Below are positions 35,936-48,796 of a stretch of 64,000 nucleotides of DNA, one piece after another (position 1 is the stretch's first letter; every line of letters begins with the position of its first letter). This DNA is from Capillidium heterosporum (lineage: Eukaryota; Entomophthoromycota; Entomophthoromycetes; Entomophthorales; Capillidiaceae). The notes beneath the pieces are model-generated. The model saw only the letters and a list, made by a program, of their open reading frames with translations. It did not search any database and had not been told where the DNA came from. The DNA is taken from assembly GCA_016630905.1 (NCBI GenBank), contig WBMQ01000003.1, positions 2,604,001-2,668,000 on the forward strand, written 5' to 3'. Made by a program: the position numbers and the translations under genes.

Positions 35936-37228
35936 TTAAGCAGAAACTTCCCAGACACGGACCTTGTTGTCGGTGTAACCGGCAAAGAGGGTGGAACCGT
36001 CGTAAGACCAGGCCAAGGAGATGCACTCGGGGAGAACAGACTTCTCGCCAATACCGGTGAACTCGGGCTTAAGCTCAGCCTGCTTGGTCTTGGTCTCGAG
36101 GTCCCAGATCTGGATGCTGGTGCTGGTGGCCTCGCACAACCAGAAGCGGTTGGGGCTGAAGATAAGGGCGTTGATGCTATCCTTGCCTTCGAGAGAGTAC
36201 AAGTGCTTACCCTCGTTCAAGTCCCACAACATAGTGACACCGTCCTTACCACCGGAGGCGCACAAAGAACCATCGGGGGATACGGTAACGGTGTGGATGG
36301 GTCCGGTGTGACCAATGTGGTTGGTCTTGAGCTTGAAGATGGCAAGATCCCAAACCTACTTGGGTTATTAGTATTTTGGACATTTGATAAATTAAAATCG
36401 AAGAAATATTCGTCAGATACTAAGGTGGTTTTGTCAATTCTCATAGCACTATTGCTCAGAAGTAGCAAGTATCACAATCATCATACCAAAAATATACAAT
36501 ATTAAAAAATACCTACCTTGACAATCTTGTCCCAACCACCAGAAACAATAACAGGGTTGGCGGAGTTGGGGGAGAAGCAGACACTGGAGACCCAGTCGGA
36601 GTGGCAGTCACGGTTGAACTCGAACTTGCACTCACCGATGGTGTTCCACAACTTGATGGTACGATCACGGGAACCGGAAGCGATCTGACGGTCATCGGCC
36701 GAGAAAGAGACCGAAAGGACATCCTGCAATGTCAAAATTTATCCACAAAATAAAATTACGTTGGTGTGACCCTTGAAGATGCAGCTGGTCTTTCCTAAAG
36801 CCAAATCCCACAGGCGGAGGGTCTTGTCCCAGGAGGAGGTCAAGGCGTACAAACCGTTGGAGGAGATGGCAATGTCAGAGATGAAGTGGTTGTGACTTTA
36901 AATAAAAATTAGCGTTAATACTTTAAAAAGCAAAATTGCTTACTGCCTACCCTTTATAAGACTTGGCGGGAGTTCCGTAGTTACCTTCCTCACGGGTCAA
37001 ATTCCAAACGACCAAAGATTTATCACGGGAACCGGTGATAAGGACGTTGGGGTTCTCGGTAGTGGCAACGGCGGTTACCCAGTTCGAGTGACCTTTTCAA
37101 TTTTTAGCTCAAATTCAATATGCATCCATCGTCAAAAATTGGTTTCGGTGGGTCGATAAAACTAAATTGAACTAAATGTCAAGTTTACCTTCGAGAGTTC
37201 CTCGGAAGTTGATAGAAATCTTTTCCAT
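35936..37228 (-). CDS. ASC1: Guanine nucleotide-binding protein subunit beta-like, RACK1/Asc1
   Basis: Seven-bladed WD40 protein of the 40S ribosomal subunit head and scaffold for kinases. The five exons follow RACK1: [115 protein letters not shown] and [17 protein letters not shown]. Introns occur after LEG, YKG and GHTN, plus a 161-bp intron (36516-36356) after IVK that carries a U24-like snoRNA. Codon use in the coding sequence is noticeably GC-richer than in neighbours, consistent with high expression. No frame breaks. Confidence 0.97.
36405..36490 (-). ncRNA. snR24: C/D-box small nucleolar RNA U24 (snR24-like) in a RACK1 intron
   Basis: Inside the 161-bp RACK1 intron, on the coding strand of the host gene. 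The C box is ATGATGA (36484-36478) and the D box CTGA (36416-36413), with an internal CTGA D' box after TTGCTACTT. The stretch before D' (TTGCTACTT) and the stretch before D (AAACCACCT) match what I recall of U24 guide regions from yeast and human. In budding yeast, snR24 also lies in the ASC1 intron, so gene and position are both conserved. The family directs 2'-O-methylation of large-subunit rRNA. Ends are approximate; the terminal stem is weak. Confidence 0.85.
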
Positions 37229-38153
37229 TTTCGATTTATTAAAAGAGGAAGATAAAACCTAAGGATAGTTCCTTGTATATAAAATCAGCAACTTTTATCG
37301 TTTCCCTGCTCGTTTTACTTGTAGCCTCAAATTGTGCTGACTGTTCTGTGTATACTTTGTAGACCAATAGTGATCGTTTGAATGAGTATGTTGAGCTTTT
37401 TAGTTGGCTAATGCTTTAGACCCATTCTTATTAGGAAGATTCTGAAATAATATACTAAAGCAGACATGCTTGTACATATACAAAGTATAGTTAGTATGAT
37501 AAATGGGTACATATTATTAGAATTACAATTTTTCATAAGCATACATATATTACATTAGCTTTTTAAATCAATTATAACTGCTATTTGAATACGAATAGTT
37601 ATAAATCTATTTTATTAGAATTAGTTGCAACACGATTCTATTCTTCCAACTATCACTAATATTCCATATCAGCTGAAAGATGTTGGTTCAATACCGATTC
37701 TATTGATATAATCAATATAGTGTAATTGAGTTGTATATTTTAGCTGTATAAAAGGTATATGGATATTATAAACTTGAAAATATGTATATGAACTAACCTA
37801 CATCAAATTATATCGTTTGACTTTTTCACAACTAAATATCTTTCAACTGGAATATACTTCATTTACGAATACTAATAACTTTTTAGCAGAATATATTCAG
37901 TATACGCGAATGGAAAAGGTATATTTATTTAAATTGGTGTTTCATCCACCTTGCAAAAGTATTTATGACTCATAAACTGCATTCATGGTACATTAGTAGT
38001 GTCACTACACTATATCTAAACAAAAGAAATGTGAAGACATTGTTCATTTAAAGGGATGATTAACTTTATTAGTATTTTTCGATGGCGTTAATCAACTAGC
38101 TACTTTTAATATTAGTAAACCAAGGTCCAGCATTAGGTCAGTTGGCTCATACA
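37229..38153. other. Intergenic region
   Basis: AT-rich promoter region of RACK1 plus the 3' spacer of the Sec7-PH gene. No coding frame recognised. Confidence 0.5.
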
Positions 38154-41100
38154 TTAAGGATCGGTGGGGAGGGCCGATTCAGAAGGTTGTCGAGATGAGG
38201 TCGTCAAAGCCGGTGTAGAGATAGAGTTGGCATCATCAGCGTTGGAGGGAACCTCCTCGATCATCTCGTCGTAGGGTACATACTCCAGCTCTTCATCTTC
38301 CTCAGCTAAATTAGCACTGTCGGTTAATCCACGGTTGGCGGTCAACGTCTTCTTGAGTACATCGGCGTAGGTCTGGTACTTGATGAGCTCACGTAGCAGG
38401 TACTGTGACTTACGTTCCCAGTTAGAGAAGGCCTTGGCGTAGTGGGGGGATTTGGCTGGCATGCGTCGGTGTATAGTACCTCGCAACTCCATGTGATCGA
38501 CTAGTTCGGCGTCCAAAGCGGCGATTTGCTTGAGTAGAGCATCGAGCTGGTCATCTTCTGTGAGCGATGACCTTACCATGGGAGGTGCGGGAGGGCGCCA
38601 TTCCTGAATAGGAGGTGGAGATCGGGCCGTCTGTTGCTCACTAAACAACTGGCGGCTTGAGATGGGCTGATAACTATCTACGGCAGGTAGCCTTGCACCT
38701 AGCGAGTCATCGTCATCATCAAGGATGTCGTTCTTGTCGTCATACGATGTCCCCCACCCATAATCGATGCTACATATACCACCCGGTAAAGGTTCTTTAC
38801 TTTCCCTAGCCGACCAAAAGTTACAAATGACGACCCACTCGGCGACCAAGTCGGCAGAAGCGGCTTGGAAAAGGTATACTCCACCGGATGGAAGCTGGAG
38901 AGCAAACACATGCGGCCTCGAAGATGAATACCCAGGGGGTGGTAGTGTAACTGCGAGACAATGCCTCAATGAAACATTGCCGAGCTGCAAGTTGACGTCT
39001 GTAAGCTCCACCCCATCTCCACCGTATTTACCTTTCTCAGATTTGTACATTTTAATATCTCCTCGCTCCACCACAACCAAACAGTCTTTCCATGTCCTAT
39101 GGGCGGCCTTCTTATCGAACCGTTCATACAGATGCTTACGAATCAAAATGCCCATCTTTTGATAGGGGTAGATCGCTGCTTCAGTTGGATTAACGTTTGA
39201 GTTCTTAGCTGGAGGTTGCGAGATAGTAATATTTGGGGAGTTCATATACAGGTCAGGAGTACCGGATCGTGTGCTCATTTGAGATAGATTCAATGAGTTT
39301 CCACTCCTTTGTCTCTGAAGCTATAGCACATTAGTACAGATAAATATAAATAAAGCCTACATCCCACGTAATGTTCTTCTTGTTGATAGCAGATGACTGC
39401 TTAAGTCGAGTAGCAGAACGTGCTCTATAGAGGCTGTTGTTTGAAGACGTTACTGCAGAGGGAGCGTACGATGAAGATCGAGATTGGGTTGCAGATTTAG
39501 GTTCAATGGGTTGAAGGATTTGACTGTTTTTAATAGAATTGTACATTTCCTAAATAAATAGAATGTGTTAGCAAATGAAACAAATTGCTGGTTTACCTTT
39601 AAAGTATGTGTCAGTTCATCATGGTTGATAGAAGAATATCCGTAATTCTCACTAGATTTCGACCTTGCATCAAGCTTATGCCCAGCACCAGATCCCTCCA
39701 ACTCGAAACTTACAGCTCTCGCACATGATTCGATGGCAGACAAAGTATTCTTTACAAAATCTGACCTCGACATCTTATGGTGGTTCTTGGCAACATGGAG
39801 ATCGGTATTTAAAAGGAGCATTGAGTAGGAGGTTGCATAGACGACATCCTGACTGCGAAACACTGAACCAGGATTACAATCCCAATATCTTCTAGCAAAT
39901 TCAGCGAGGATACGATCGATTACTTGCGTCTCTCCATGTAGGTAAAGATGTGTACATAAATTCCTAAGTATGGTATTAGTGCGTGTACTTCACAAGTATT
40001 CTACCTAAAAGCTTCGTCCAATCTAAGTTGTGAAAAGTTGAAATAATTCATGTATGCCTTCAGTACCTGAGCGTAGTAGGGACCCCTAAACGGATATTAG
40101 ATACTGCGATTTCAACAAAAAATACCTTTTCCCGAGATATTCAGCGATTTCGTTGTTGGGGATTTCTGAGTTGTCATTTGCATACAGATTTTTAGCCATG
40201 AGAGAGGGAGAAACGACATCCGAGTTTATATCTTCAGGTATAGATGGATCGTCAGTCATCGAAGAACTGTCGTTATTAAGCGGTTCTTCAGGTTCGTTTT
40301 GGGTATCTGGCGAGGAAATTGATGGTGAATTTGAGAGGACATCGCCGTCCTTACCGCCTAAGACAGGCTCAGACCCTCGCCTATGTTTATGGAGAGAAGG
40401 AGCTATTGAATGAATCAGAGAGTTGACTAAGGCATCGTTGATAACGCTGTCAGAAAGTGGCGTACCGTCTTGGTCAGAGCCTGAAGTTTCCCCAGTAAAG
40501 GTAGTCGAAAGGGAGTTTTTGCGTGATTTCTCCTCAATAAGTGCGCCGAGATCCTTTTGGTCACTTATACTAAAGTTATGAAGGGCCTCTCGTAGCTGTT
40601 GGAAGTCGCTCATACCATTAATGTTGTCGCTGAATTCAGAAGGTAATTGGTTGAACGTAAGCAGGGCCTTTAGGAAGCCTTCGTTATCTTCACTCTTGGC
40701 ATCGGATAAATTGTAGTGGGCTGACGAACTTTCAATAAGCTTTTGTTTATCTAAAGGACTTCCGGGGCAAGACTGGTTGCCAACCGGCGCAGTAGCGGAA
40801 GTACGTACCTAAAATAAAAATTAATGTACATATTTATCAATAAGCTTACACTATACATACTGTCGCGGCGTGGATCCAAACTCATAAAATTTTCCGAGTC
40901 CAAAGGTGATGAAACAAGTTGCGTTTCAAATTCGCTGCGAGAACGAGAAGTTAAAGTCGGGCTGAGGTCGGTGCTCAAATTGTCAGGGACCGGGGCTTCA
41001 AGCGGGTGTGAGCCATTATTTAAGCGAGACGAACGAACCCCTCTGTCAACTCGCCCCGAGTTCTTGGTTTGCGATTTACTTAACGAATGGGTTAACTTTG

Positions 41101-41457
41101 AAAAAAACTGTGAAGTTCGACGTAGCTTGGAAACCGAATGACTCAAGTTGGAATTCAATATCCCTGGTGAGAAGGGGAAGTTTGGGCTGGCTGAGTGTTC
41201 GGAAGACATGGGTGTGGAGGGTGGGTGAGGGACTCTTTCTGAAATTGATTGCTTCCTTGCTACAGATGGGCTCGGTGAAAGTAGGGCGTTGCCTGAATTG
41301 GGAGGGCTAATTGAATTGGTAAATGGCGAGAATACTATTGGAGTCGGTCTGTGTCCCTTATCTGGCTGCCTGTGTTTTGCTACTACTTCTATTAAAACAG
41401 GTGAGTTATGTAAATGTTGGATTACTTACTTGCGTATTCTAAATCAATAGAATCCAT
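38154..41457 (-). CDS. Sec7 and PH domain Arf guanine nucleotide exchange factor
   Basis: Predicted to load GTP on an Arf-family GTPase at membranes. About 1,040 residues; seven introns of about 40-55 bp with all phases consistent. The N-terminal half is disordered and S/P-rich. The Sec7 domain runs from IAEYLGKRGPYYAQVLKAYM through RLDEAFRNLCTHLYLHGETQ (the glutamate of HGE is the expected catalytic finger), IDRILAEFARRYWDCNPG, MLLLNTDLHVA and MSRSDFVKNTLSAI. A PH domain follows (GILIRKHLYERFD, WKDCLVVVERGDIKMYK, HVFALQLPSGGVYLFQA, LVAEWVVICNFWS), with a coiled region after it. Sec7 followed by PH is the arrangement of EFA6/PSD-like and yeast Yel1-like exchange factors. No frame breaks despite its length. 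Confidence 0.9.
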
Positions 41458-42835
41458 ATATTATACAAGCCAAAAATCTCAAGGGTATGCAACTTCAAGT
41501 AGGCAGAATTGTGTTTCGAATAGCAAATAGGTTGGTAAAGGGTGGTGACAACTTGTTTTGTTGAAGAGCAGTATATGCTTTGGGGTATATTATTTAGTCT
41601 AGTCTGGGGTTAAGGGGAAAAGGATAGTAGAAGTTGAGCACAATGTTAAATTAATTAGGTGAGCCACATTTCGCAACTATTAAAACTTTTACTGGATTTT
41701 AGTCTTTTCAAATGAGTTGAAACGAATTAAATGCTTTGAAATCAAAACCCTAACCAAATGCAGCCACTGATCCATTGTAAATTTCCGGTAGAAGCTGTGG
41801 CAAGGCTGATTCTCACCTTTGGATCCATGTATCCTTAATTAAACGTTTTAAGGGAAGGTGTACCAAACAAAGGAAGGTGTTCAAACTAAGCCCACATTAA
41901 AAATGTCGTTTGGTGTAGTTGTATCTAACTAGAACAAATCGAGTGTACAAGCCAATGTCATTAAGTCAGCGCAAAAGCCACCAAGCTGCAAGCCCAAATT
42001 GAGTAAGGACATTAATGACTAAAAAGTTTAAATGTACCGACAATGTTCTGTTACTTTAAGGATCGCCATTCCTACCTTTTTTATCAGGATCTGTAATAGT
42101 GATAGGTGCCTGAAGCCCTATATTGAATAACATATCCTGTCTATAGCAAATACCAATTTAACATCACCCTATTCTTCTCATATACTCCGATTCCTTCAAG
42201 TGGAAGGATGGAGATCAGATTAAATTAGAGGGGCAGAAGCAATATTACTCACAAAGTTCACTTTTTCTAAAGATACAACTATTGAACTTATTATACTCCT
42301 ATCGGATATACCCCTAGAGCTGTATACTATAATATAAATTCATATGCCCAAAATTTATAACACGTACTAAAGATTTTGCATTCTTATTATAATCTAATAA
42401 AAATATTTTATAATGTTATACCTCTATCTACACTTGATAATATACATAATATAAATTATAATCGAAGAAGTTCTATCTCTAATGTGCATGTAAAGCAACA
42501 TATATAGTATCAAAATTTAGATTTATAAACCGGTACAACTGCATATACGAAAATATAACGTGTTAACAATATCAATATTTATTCATCAATAAAATCCAAA
42601 GTTCAAAATTGGAATGGGTATACATTTAAGCATATTCGTAATGGCTGGTACTTAAGAGATCAAAAAGGTTAAAGGTATTATTGCAGCCACAGGGATTAAT
42701 ATAGGATTATTGGACTTCTGATCCTTCAACGGTTAGTGGTAGTTAAAGCTGTTGTTGTTCAAGTGACTGGTTGTTGATGTTAAACCTCTGGTTCAAGTTG
42801 ATAGGTATGTTGGGGTTTTGGATTGTGGATTCCCT
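41458..42835. other. Intergenic region
   Basis: Upstream region of the Sec7-PH gene and 3' region of the small secreted protein gene. AT-rich, without a supported gene. Confidence 0.5.
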
Positions 42836-43221
42836 CTATTTCTTTTTACTCTTTTGCTCATTGTCTGATTGAGGCTCGACATCTTGGTCAGATTGCTCAG
42901 AACTATTTTTCTTGAAAGATTTAGCTTCTTTGAGCTTGCTATCTTCACCACTTGAAGCTTCTCGAGTAGGTTATTCAGGTTCACTGGACTTGGTTTCAGT
43001 ATCCTCGCCATAGCTGACATATAGTTTGGTATCGGCTTGGTTCGACTCATAAAGCTAACCTGCCATATTTGGAGTTGTGCAGTCCAATTTATAGAGGGTT
43101 ATATCGTTTACAATACTACCTATTTTACATTATCGATACCACTGCGACCTTTGCAGATGGCGTGGTTGTTGTAGTTTTGGCTGATTAAACTTAAAACCAA
43201 CAAAGCTATCTGAAAACTCAT
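42836..43221 (-). CDS. Small secreted hydrophilic protein with an in-frame TAA
   Basis: Exon 1 (43221-43129) encodes a signal peptide (MSFQIALLVLSLISQ) and ICKGRSGIDN. After the intron, the acceptor ending at 43055 (GGTTAG) gives an acidic/serine frame, LYESNQADTKLYVSYGEDTE, which stops at TAA 42973-42971. Beyond that stop the same frame stays open with the same composition (PTREASSGEDSKLKEAKS... ending KSKKK, TAG 42838-42836). The protein is therefore either 58 residues, a read-through product, or a broken gene. A second acceptor four bases upstream (GGCAG) opens a basic 85-codon frame, probably a shadow. No family is recognised. Confidence 0.5.
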
Positions 43222-44205
43222 TTTGATGTTTAATTAATTAATTTCTAATCCCATTTATATATTTCAAAAAATATGTTTAACTTACATACCCTAATCAATA
43301 TATTTAGGTATTGTATTTAATAGTATATGTTTTGATTTTTTGAGCCTATACCATTTTATTGAGGTAAAACTGCAAAGCATATTACAGTTAGGTCTATATA
43401 GCTTTGTACTATTTTCGAAAACCTTTGCTTCTACAAACCTGTCATAAATATGTTGATGATAATAGAAATATGAGAAACGATGATGTCATTAAAAGTCTAA
43501 TAGACTAAGGTCAGACATATTTACGACAAGTTCCTACCAATTTGTATATCCAACTTTAAAGTATATAGAAATCAAGTATACTTTCCATCCGTTTTGATGG
43601 AGGCATTTGTTATCAACTTATAGTTTATAGCTTTGAAATAAAAACAATATATCTTTTCAACTTGATCGTTTTAAGCAGGTGGTAGAATAGACTGTCTCAG
43701 CTATATACAGATGTAATTTAAACCTAAACGATTAAGCTATCACAGTATATCAAACTTTAGCAATATATTGATGTTATAAATAAATGCTCCTCCAGCTATA
43801 ACTTTGTATATTGCAGTAAAATACAAAATTTCAATTGTTCAATTGCTCAATTTTTGATACTAGTATCTTAAATAAGTTACCTTGTTAACATGGGAAGAGG
43901 TTTACAATCCTTGTACCACCCAAATCAAGTACGAGTCAACTACTGTTTAAATATTGCTATAGGTAGTGTACTTTGAAGCTTGAAAATTATACCTGGTGTC
44001 AATCTACTGGATTTGTTGAAGCATTAGCATAAGTTGATACCCTTTCACTATAAGTACTAAGTGGTTGTAAATAGCAAGTCAAATCATGAGTTAAAGAAAA
44101 GGTTTAATTAACTGCAATACTCCAATGCTACTATATATATGATTTACGGCCCATATCCTAAGTTTATAGGAGTTCCTACTTTGATTCAAATTGAAAGCTA
44201 GATGG
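43222..44205. other. Intergenic region
   Basis: AT-rich spacer between SHO1 and the small secreted protein gene. No supported gene. Confidence 0.5.
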
Positions 44206-45308
44206 CTACAGAAGTTCCAGCTAAATATATCAAATAGTGTTAGGGTCAAGTAAAATTGTCAGGTTAAAAAGCTTACGTAGTTAGAAGGTACAATGCCGAC
44301 TTTTCCAAGCTCATTCCTAGCTGGCCACCAGTTCCCTTGGTTGACGCCACCCACTCGCAAGATTTCTCCTTTGGTAAAGGAAAGTTCGTTGGGGTCTTCG
44401 GCGTTAGCCGCATCTAAAGTAAGAAAAGTACATTAGTAACCTTATCGAAATTTCTTAAAATGGAAAATCTTACAAGAATAAAGCGCCCTAGCCTTATTGG
44501 GATATTCATTCTCATCCCCAGAACTGGGTGGCAAAGCATGTAAAGGTCCCGAAGCCTCCGAAAAATCTTCGGTTATGACGTTGTTGCCATGTACGGCAAT
44601 AATATGAGTAGCCTTGTTGGAGTGGGTATCGGTAAATCCTGTACTTTGGAATTGGTTCTGGCTTATACCACCTAAGGCAGTACCATATTCATTCTTATCG
44701 TCGTAGGTAGGTTCGGTCATAGTCAGTTGTCCAACTTTCATCAACCAAAAGAACTTGAAGTCCGTTAGTATGAGATATTGGATGCATCAAAGTGAAAACA
44801 AATTACCCAAACGAAAGTTAAAGAAAAGTACCCGATAGTAGCTACTAAAGCCCAAACCTCAAATTTAGTTGCTGTGTTTTCAGCTCCATCCTTCTCCACC
44901 TCTTTAAAGTCGGTAAAATAAATAAAATCTTGGAGTGCTAAGACCGAAAATACAAAGTTTATGGCTATAAATGCCATTATCTAGTTAAAAATTGGTTAAT
45001 AAACTAAACAGAATGGTGAAAGATTTACTTACCGAAACTTTAAAAGTTTTCAACAGATCTTTAACTAATACAAAGGCCAATCCCACAAATGTAATGAAGT
45101 TGAAGATGAGATAGAACCATTGCCCTTTAGCTTTGTTGGTTAAGGCGGTTCCGATAACTCCTATCAACCAAAATACCTATATTTTGTAAAAGTCAAAAAT
45201 CAATAATGAAATTATATAGAAACCAATATGAAAACTACTTACCAAACCCAAAGCTAAAGATATGAATAGGGATCTTGCCAATTTAACTTTAGTTTCTACT
45301 TCACTCAT
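44206..45308 (-). CDS. SHO1: High-osmolarity signalling protein Sho1
   Basis: Plasma-membrane osmosensor/adaptor of the HOG and filamentation MAPK pathways. Four membrane segments lie in the first half (LFISLALGLVFWLIGVIGTA, WFYLIFNFITFVGLAFVLV, IMAFIAINFVFSVLALQDF, WALVATIGYFSLTFVW). A cytoplasmic linker follows, then a C-terminal SH3 domain: KARALYSYAANAEDPNELSF, GEILRVGG, NWWPAR, GIVPSNYLELL. Five introns join in phase; the last leaves only LELL-stop in its own exon. The SH3 in Sho1 binds a proline motif in the MAPKK Pbs2 in yeast. Divergent from the WDR82 gene. No frame breaks. Confidence 0.93.
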
Positions 45309-46167
45309 ACTTGTTAAAACCTATATTCTTTGAGTCGGTAGTCGTTGTATTGGAAGCTCTGTTGTTTTGGATGTCGAAGTTCTTGGTTGAAGCTATAAGT
45401 TGAATCACCACTAAATTATAATTTTCCCTAGCCAAAACAATTAATTTGGTTGGAGTTGCATTTTACATTTTTAGGAACATTTGGTGGGTGTTGTTTAATG
45501 AGTGAAGGTAGCTTCTAGAACTAAGTCTTTGTAAGAAGCTGGATCTATTGTAGGCTGTTGGCATAGCTTTATAGTGCTAATTGGTATTGAGTTATATAAC
45601 GAAGTTTAATATTATACACAAGTACAGTACTATGTGTTTACTATTATCTTGATTATTATATAAAAACAGTATAGTTCATCTTATTGTTGATTATAAGGCA
45701 CCAATCTTACAGTAAATTCAAAACTATCTAAATGTACTCCTTGAAACGCACAAATGTATTTTTAAAATTTGCACCCTTTTATTATATAAAAGTAAACAGT
45801 AGCTTTTGGGTAGTTGTAACAATAGTTTATTTCATTGCTACTTTACTAAATGTAGTAATATATAAAAATATATAGCACCATTTTTATAAATCAATAATAT
45901 AGTCATTAATTTTGAGGTTATTAGAGAATATATATCTATGCTATTAGTGTCAGCTTATCCGATTTATTCTGGGAGGCCCTTATCTAAAGTGATTTTTCAA
46001 ATAGACCTAAGATCTAATCTATTTATGTTAATATATACTATCTTTATACAGATTCTAAATTTATTGAGACTTGTATAGGGCAATATAAATTAGTTAAGTT
46101 TCCATATATTTCTTTTAAGCCATACATCGCTTTCCTTTATCAAGCTCTTCTAAATTTAACAAGCTCT
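45309..46167. other. Divergent promoter region of SHO1 and WDR82
   Basis: AT-rich spacer between two gene starts; presumed promoters. No coding frame recognised. Confidence 0.5.
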
Positions 46168-47655
46168 ATGAAACTATCAACCAATAAAACCGTGACTCCA
46201 ATAATCCCAAAGTAAATAATACGTTGCCACAACAAAGGCTACCATTTCTAAAGAGAAACGAACAAAAATACGATGGAGGTGAACTACAACCAGGCTCAAA
46301 ATTTGGAAATAGGTTTGAGGCGGAGCTACCCGCTACCGATCCTGTTGAAAACGTTGACGACATTGAAACTCAGCAAAAAATTCAACTTGGAACCGGATAT
46401 AACCGATACCACCTTCCCGCTCAAAGTGAACTGTGTAGATTTCGACAAAAGCGGTAAGTTGCTGGCGGTAGTAGGCTCGGACTACTCTATAAACTTGTTC
46501 AACTCCAAGGTTGGGAGGTAAAGTAGTTAAAATTATTCACTTCAATACTAAATTGGCACCTCCTTTAGAAAGATAAACATTTTATTTTCCAAAAAGTACG
46601 GCGTCCAAAATTTAAACTTCTTAACCGACACCTCACTAATATTTTCCTCATCGAAACCCAACTTACCTAAAGATCAAAAATCACATAGTTTACGGCTGTT
46701 AGATTTCGAAACTAATCGCTTCCTAAAGTACTTTATGGGGCATACCGATCTAGTGTTAAATTTGAAAGTGCACATATCAGATCGAACTTTTTTTTCCACT
46801 GGAAAGGACAATTGTTGCTTTGGTTGGGATTGTAGGGAAGATAAACCTACTGTAGGTATTTAGTATGTTCCACGCTTACATTATATTTTAGAACAAATTC
46901 CCAGTTGCTGCTAACAACGGTATAACTCTAGATCCGAGTGGTAGGGTGATAGCTTTAGCCGATAATCGATACAAAGATCCTACCAACACCTTATCTGATA
47001 AAAGGGGAGGTATCCTGCTGTTTGACTTGCGGAATATATCCAAAGTAATTCTTTTTAATATGACAAACTCCTTCTATAACGAAACTAAGACCATCATTTA
47101 TATTTTTAATTGAATAGGGTGGTTTTAAATTTATCAGCTTAAACTCCAACTCGGAAGAAGAGAACCAACAAATACGGTCGATAAAGTTTTCTAATTGTGG
47201 TGAGAAGCTGATAGTTTTAGATGACCTAGGCAACTTTAACATCCTCGATGCTTTAACTGGTAGCTTAACCCATCCCATACTACAACCAACCAGCCCCATA
47301 CTAAATTGTGAGCAACCGGATTCCTCATTTACTCTGACTCCTGATGGCAAATTTTTATTATCTGGTATATCTTTATCCTTCACTTTTAAGTTTTATTCGG
47401 CTAACTCAATCTATTTATTCTATAGGGGGAAATGATGGAAAAATTGATCTATTCGACTTAAATAACATGCAACTCGATCCAGCTAAATCCAAATCTACAT
47501 ATCTAGAAGGTAGAAGGGCGCGACCAAACTATCGATTGGATGGGGGTCCCGATAACTTACCTATTGATGTCCTAAAATTCAACCCCAAGTTCTTTACCAT
47601 GGTGGCTGGGGACACTTGTATCAAGCTGTTCGAACCGAAGTGGTGGCTACACTAA
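46168..47655 (+). CDS. SWD2: WD40 protein Swd2/WDR82
   Basis: WD40 subunit of the COMPASS histone H3K4 methyltransferase and, in yeast, of the cleavage/polyadenylation factor. Family landmarks in order: VNCVDFDKSGKLLAVVGSDY, LFSKKYGVQNLNFL, LLDFETNRFLKYFMGHTDLV, FSTGKDNCCFGWD, VAANNGITLDPSGRVIALA, ILLFDLRNISKGGFKF, IRSIKFSNCGEKLIVL, LDALTGSL, FTLTPDGKFLLSGGNDGKI and VLKFNPKFF. SKKYGV and FDLR are characteristic. The start is uncertain: 46168 requires a 42-bp intron (46212-46253), whereas an in-frame ATG at 46273 needs none. The sequence is more divergent than the other housekeeping genes here. Exon phases agree throughout. Confidence 0.82.
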
Positions 47656-48796
47656 CTTCAATTGAATAAAAGGACTGGCTCTATCAACACAAACTGTATA
47701 TCAATGTGGGATAGCAGTAAGTTAAACGCCTCATCTTTGAAAATTTATAAGCTCCACCAATTTTTCTATACTTCACTGGTTTCATTTTATAAGCTTTTGT
47801 AGGATATATTCTTTGTAGGATATATTCTTTGTAGCTTTGAAGTCTATTGCATTTCATGTTTAGTCGTTACATTATTTCAAAATAGTATGGTAGCTCACCT
47901 TTAGACATTAAATTACTTGATGTTTGTCAATATCTTGTCCTTATAAATTGCCCAATTCCCAACCTATCCAAACATTTGCATCAGAGATTCTCTTCCTTTT
48001 TAAGATCCTACGTCTTTAATATCAAAAGGAGCATCATTAACATCAAAGGCAGTGTTGGTATAGCTATGTCGAAGGCCTTGATTCAAAGTTAAAACATAAG
48101 CTACTGTTATTTGTAAGGTGTTTTTTAGCTTTTTTGGAAATCTAGATATAAACTGATGCCCAATTTCAGCACGATATCTAGCGGGTACGATACTCAACTT
48201 TATATTCACATTTACATCAAAGCTGATGAAAGAATCTGTCTTTCCATAAAAGCCTCCAAGCCCAACCTATATCTTCAAACTCATAACAGCATCACTATCT
48301 TTCATTTCTGTAATAACCAGCTTAATCGGACTTAATAACCCGCCCACAAAAGTAAAAAAAGTCTCACAGGCAAAGGATTCCCTATATCAAGCACCTATAA
48401 AAGCTCAGAAATCTGCCTTACAAACCGGAAATTAGGTATAAGAAGTCTCGGACACGTGCTATATGAGGTTTCAGGTACAAAAACCATACTATTGTTCTTA
48501 CTATATACAGTACGTCTAAATCATCTTAAAGCCAATGAGTTTGTTTGAAAATTGGCTATAAAATTACTCCGAGCAGCTGCCAAATTAAGGGGTAGCTTAT
48601 GCCGAAAACTATATTCAAGTAAATTTCAATTTACTTGCTGAACATCGTATACTTAGGATCACAGGCCTGTGAAATCCTTGCTACATCATAAATTTATACT
48701 CAAGATCACTTAGGCCTGGGAAAGCTTTGCTATATCATAAATACGAACCATGGGAAAATAGTAATTGCTTTTTAAAATCCAACTAAATTTTCAACA
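47656..48796. other. Intergenic region upstream of the first receptor gene, with repeats
   Basis: Contains a 17-bp unit repeated in tandem at 47797-47834 (around GTAGGATATATTC). A diverged pair of about 42 bp sits at 48655-48695 and 48703-48744 (both with AGGCCTG and TCATAAAT). A 76-codon minus-strand frame (about 48227-48000, SIVPARYRAEIGHQF) could be a gene relic but has no recognised homolog. The last ~450 bp resemble the region upstream of the second receptor gene. Confidence 0.5.

Noticed and set aside
42793-43050. 85-codon basic frame in the small secreted gene as the main product
   Set aside because: Codon pattern and composition favour the acidic frame; kept only as a possible alternative-splice product.
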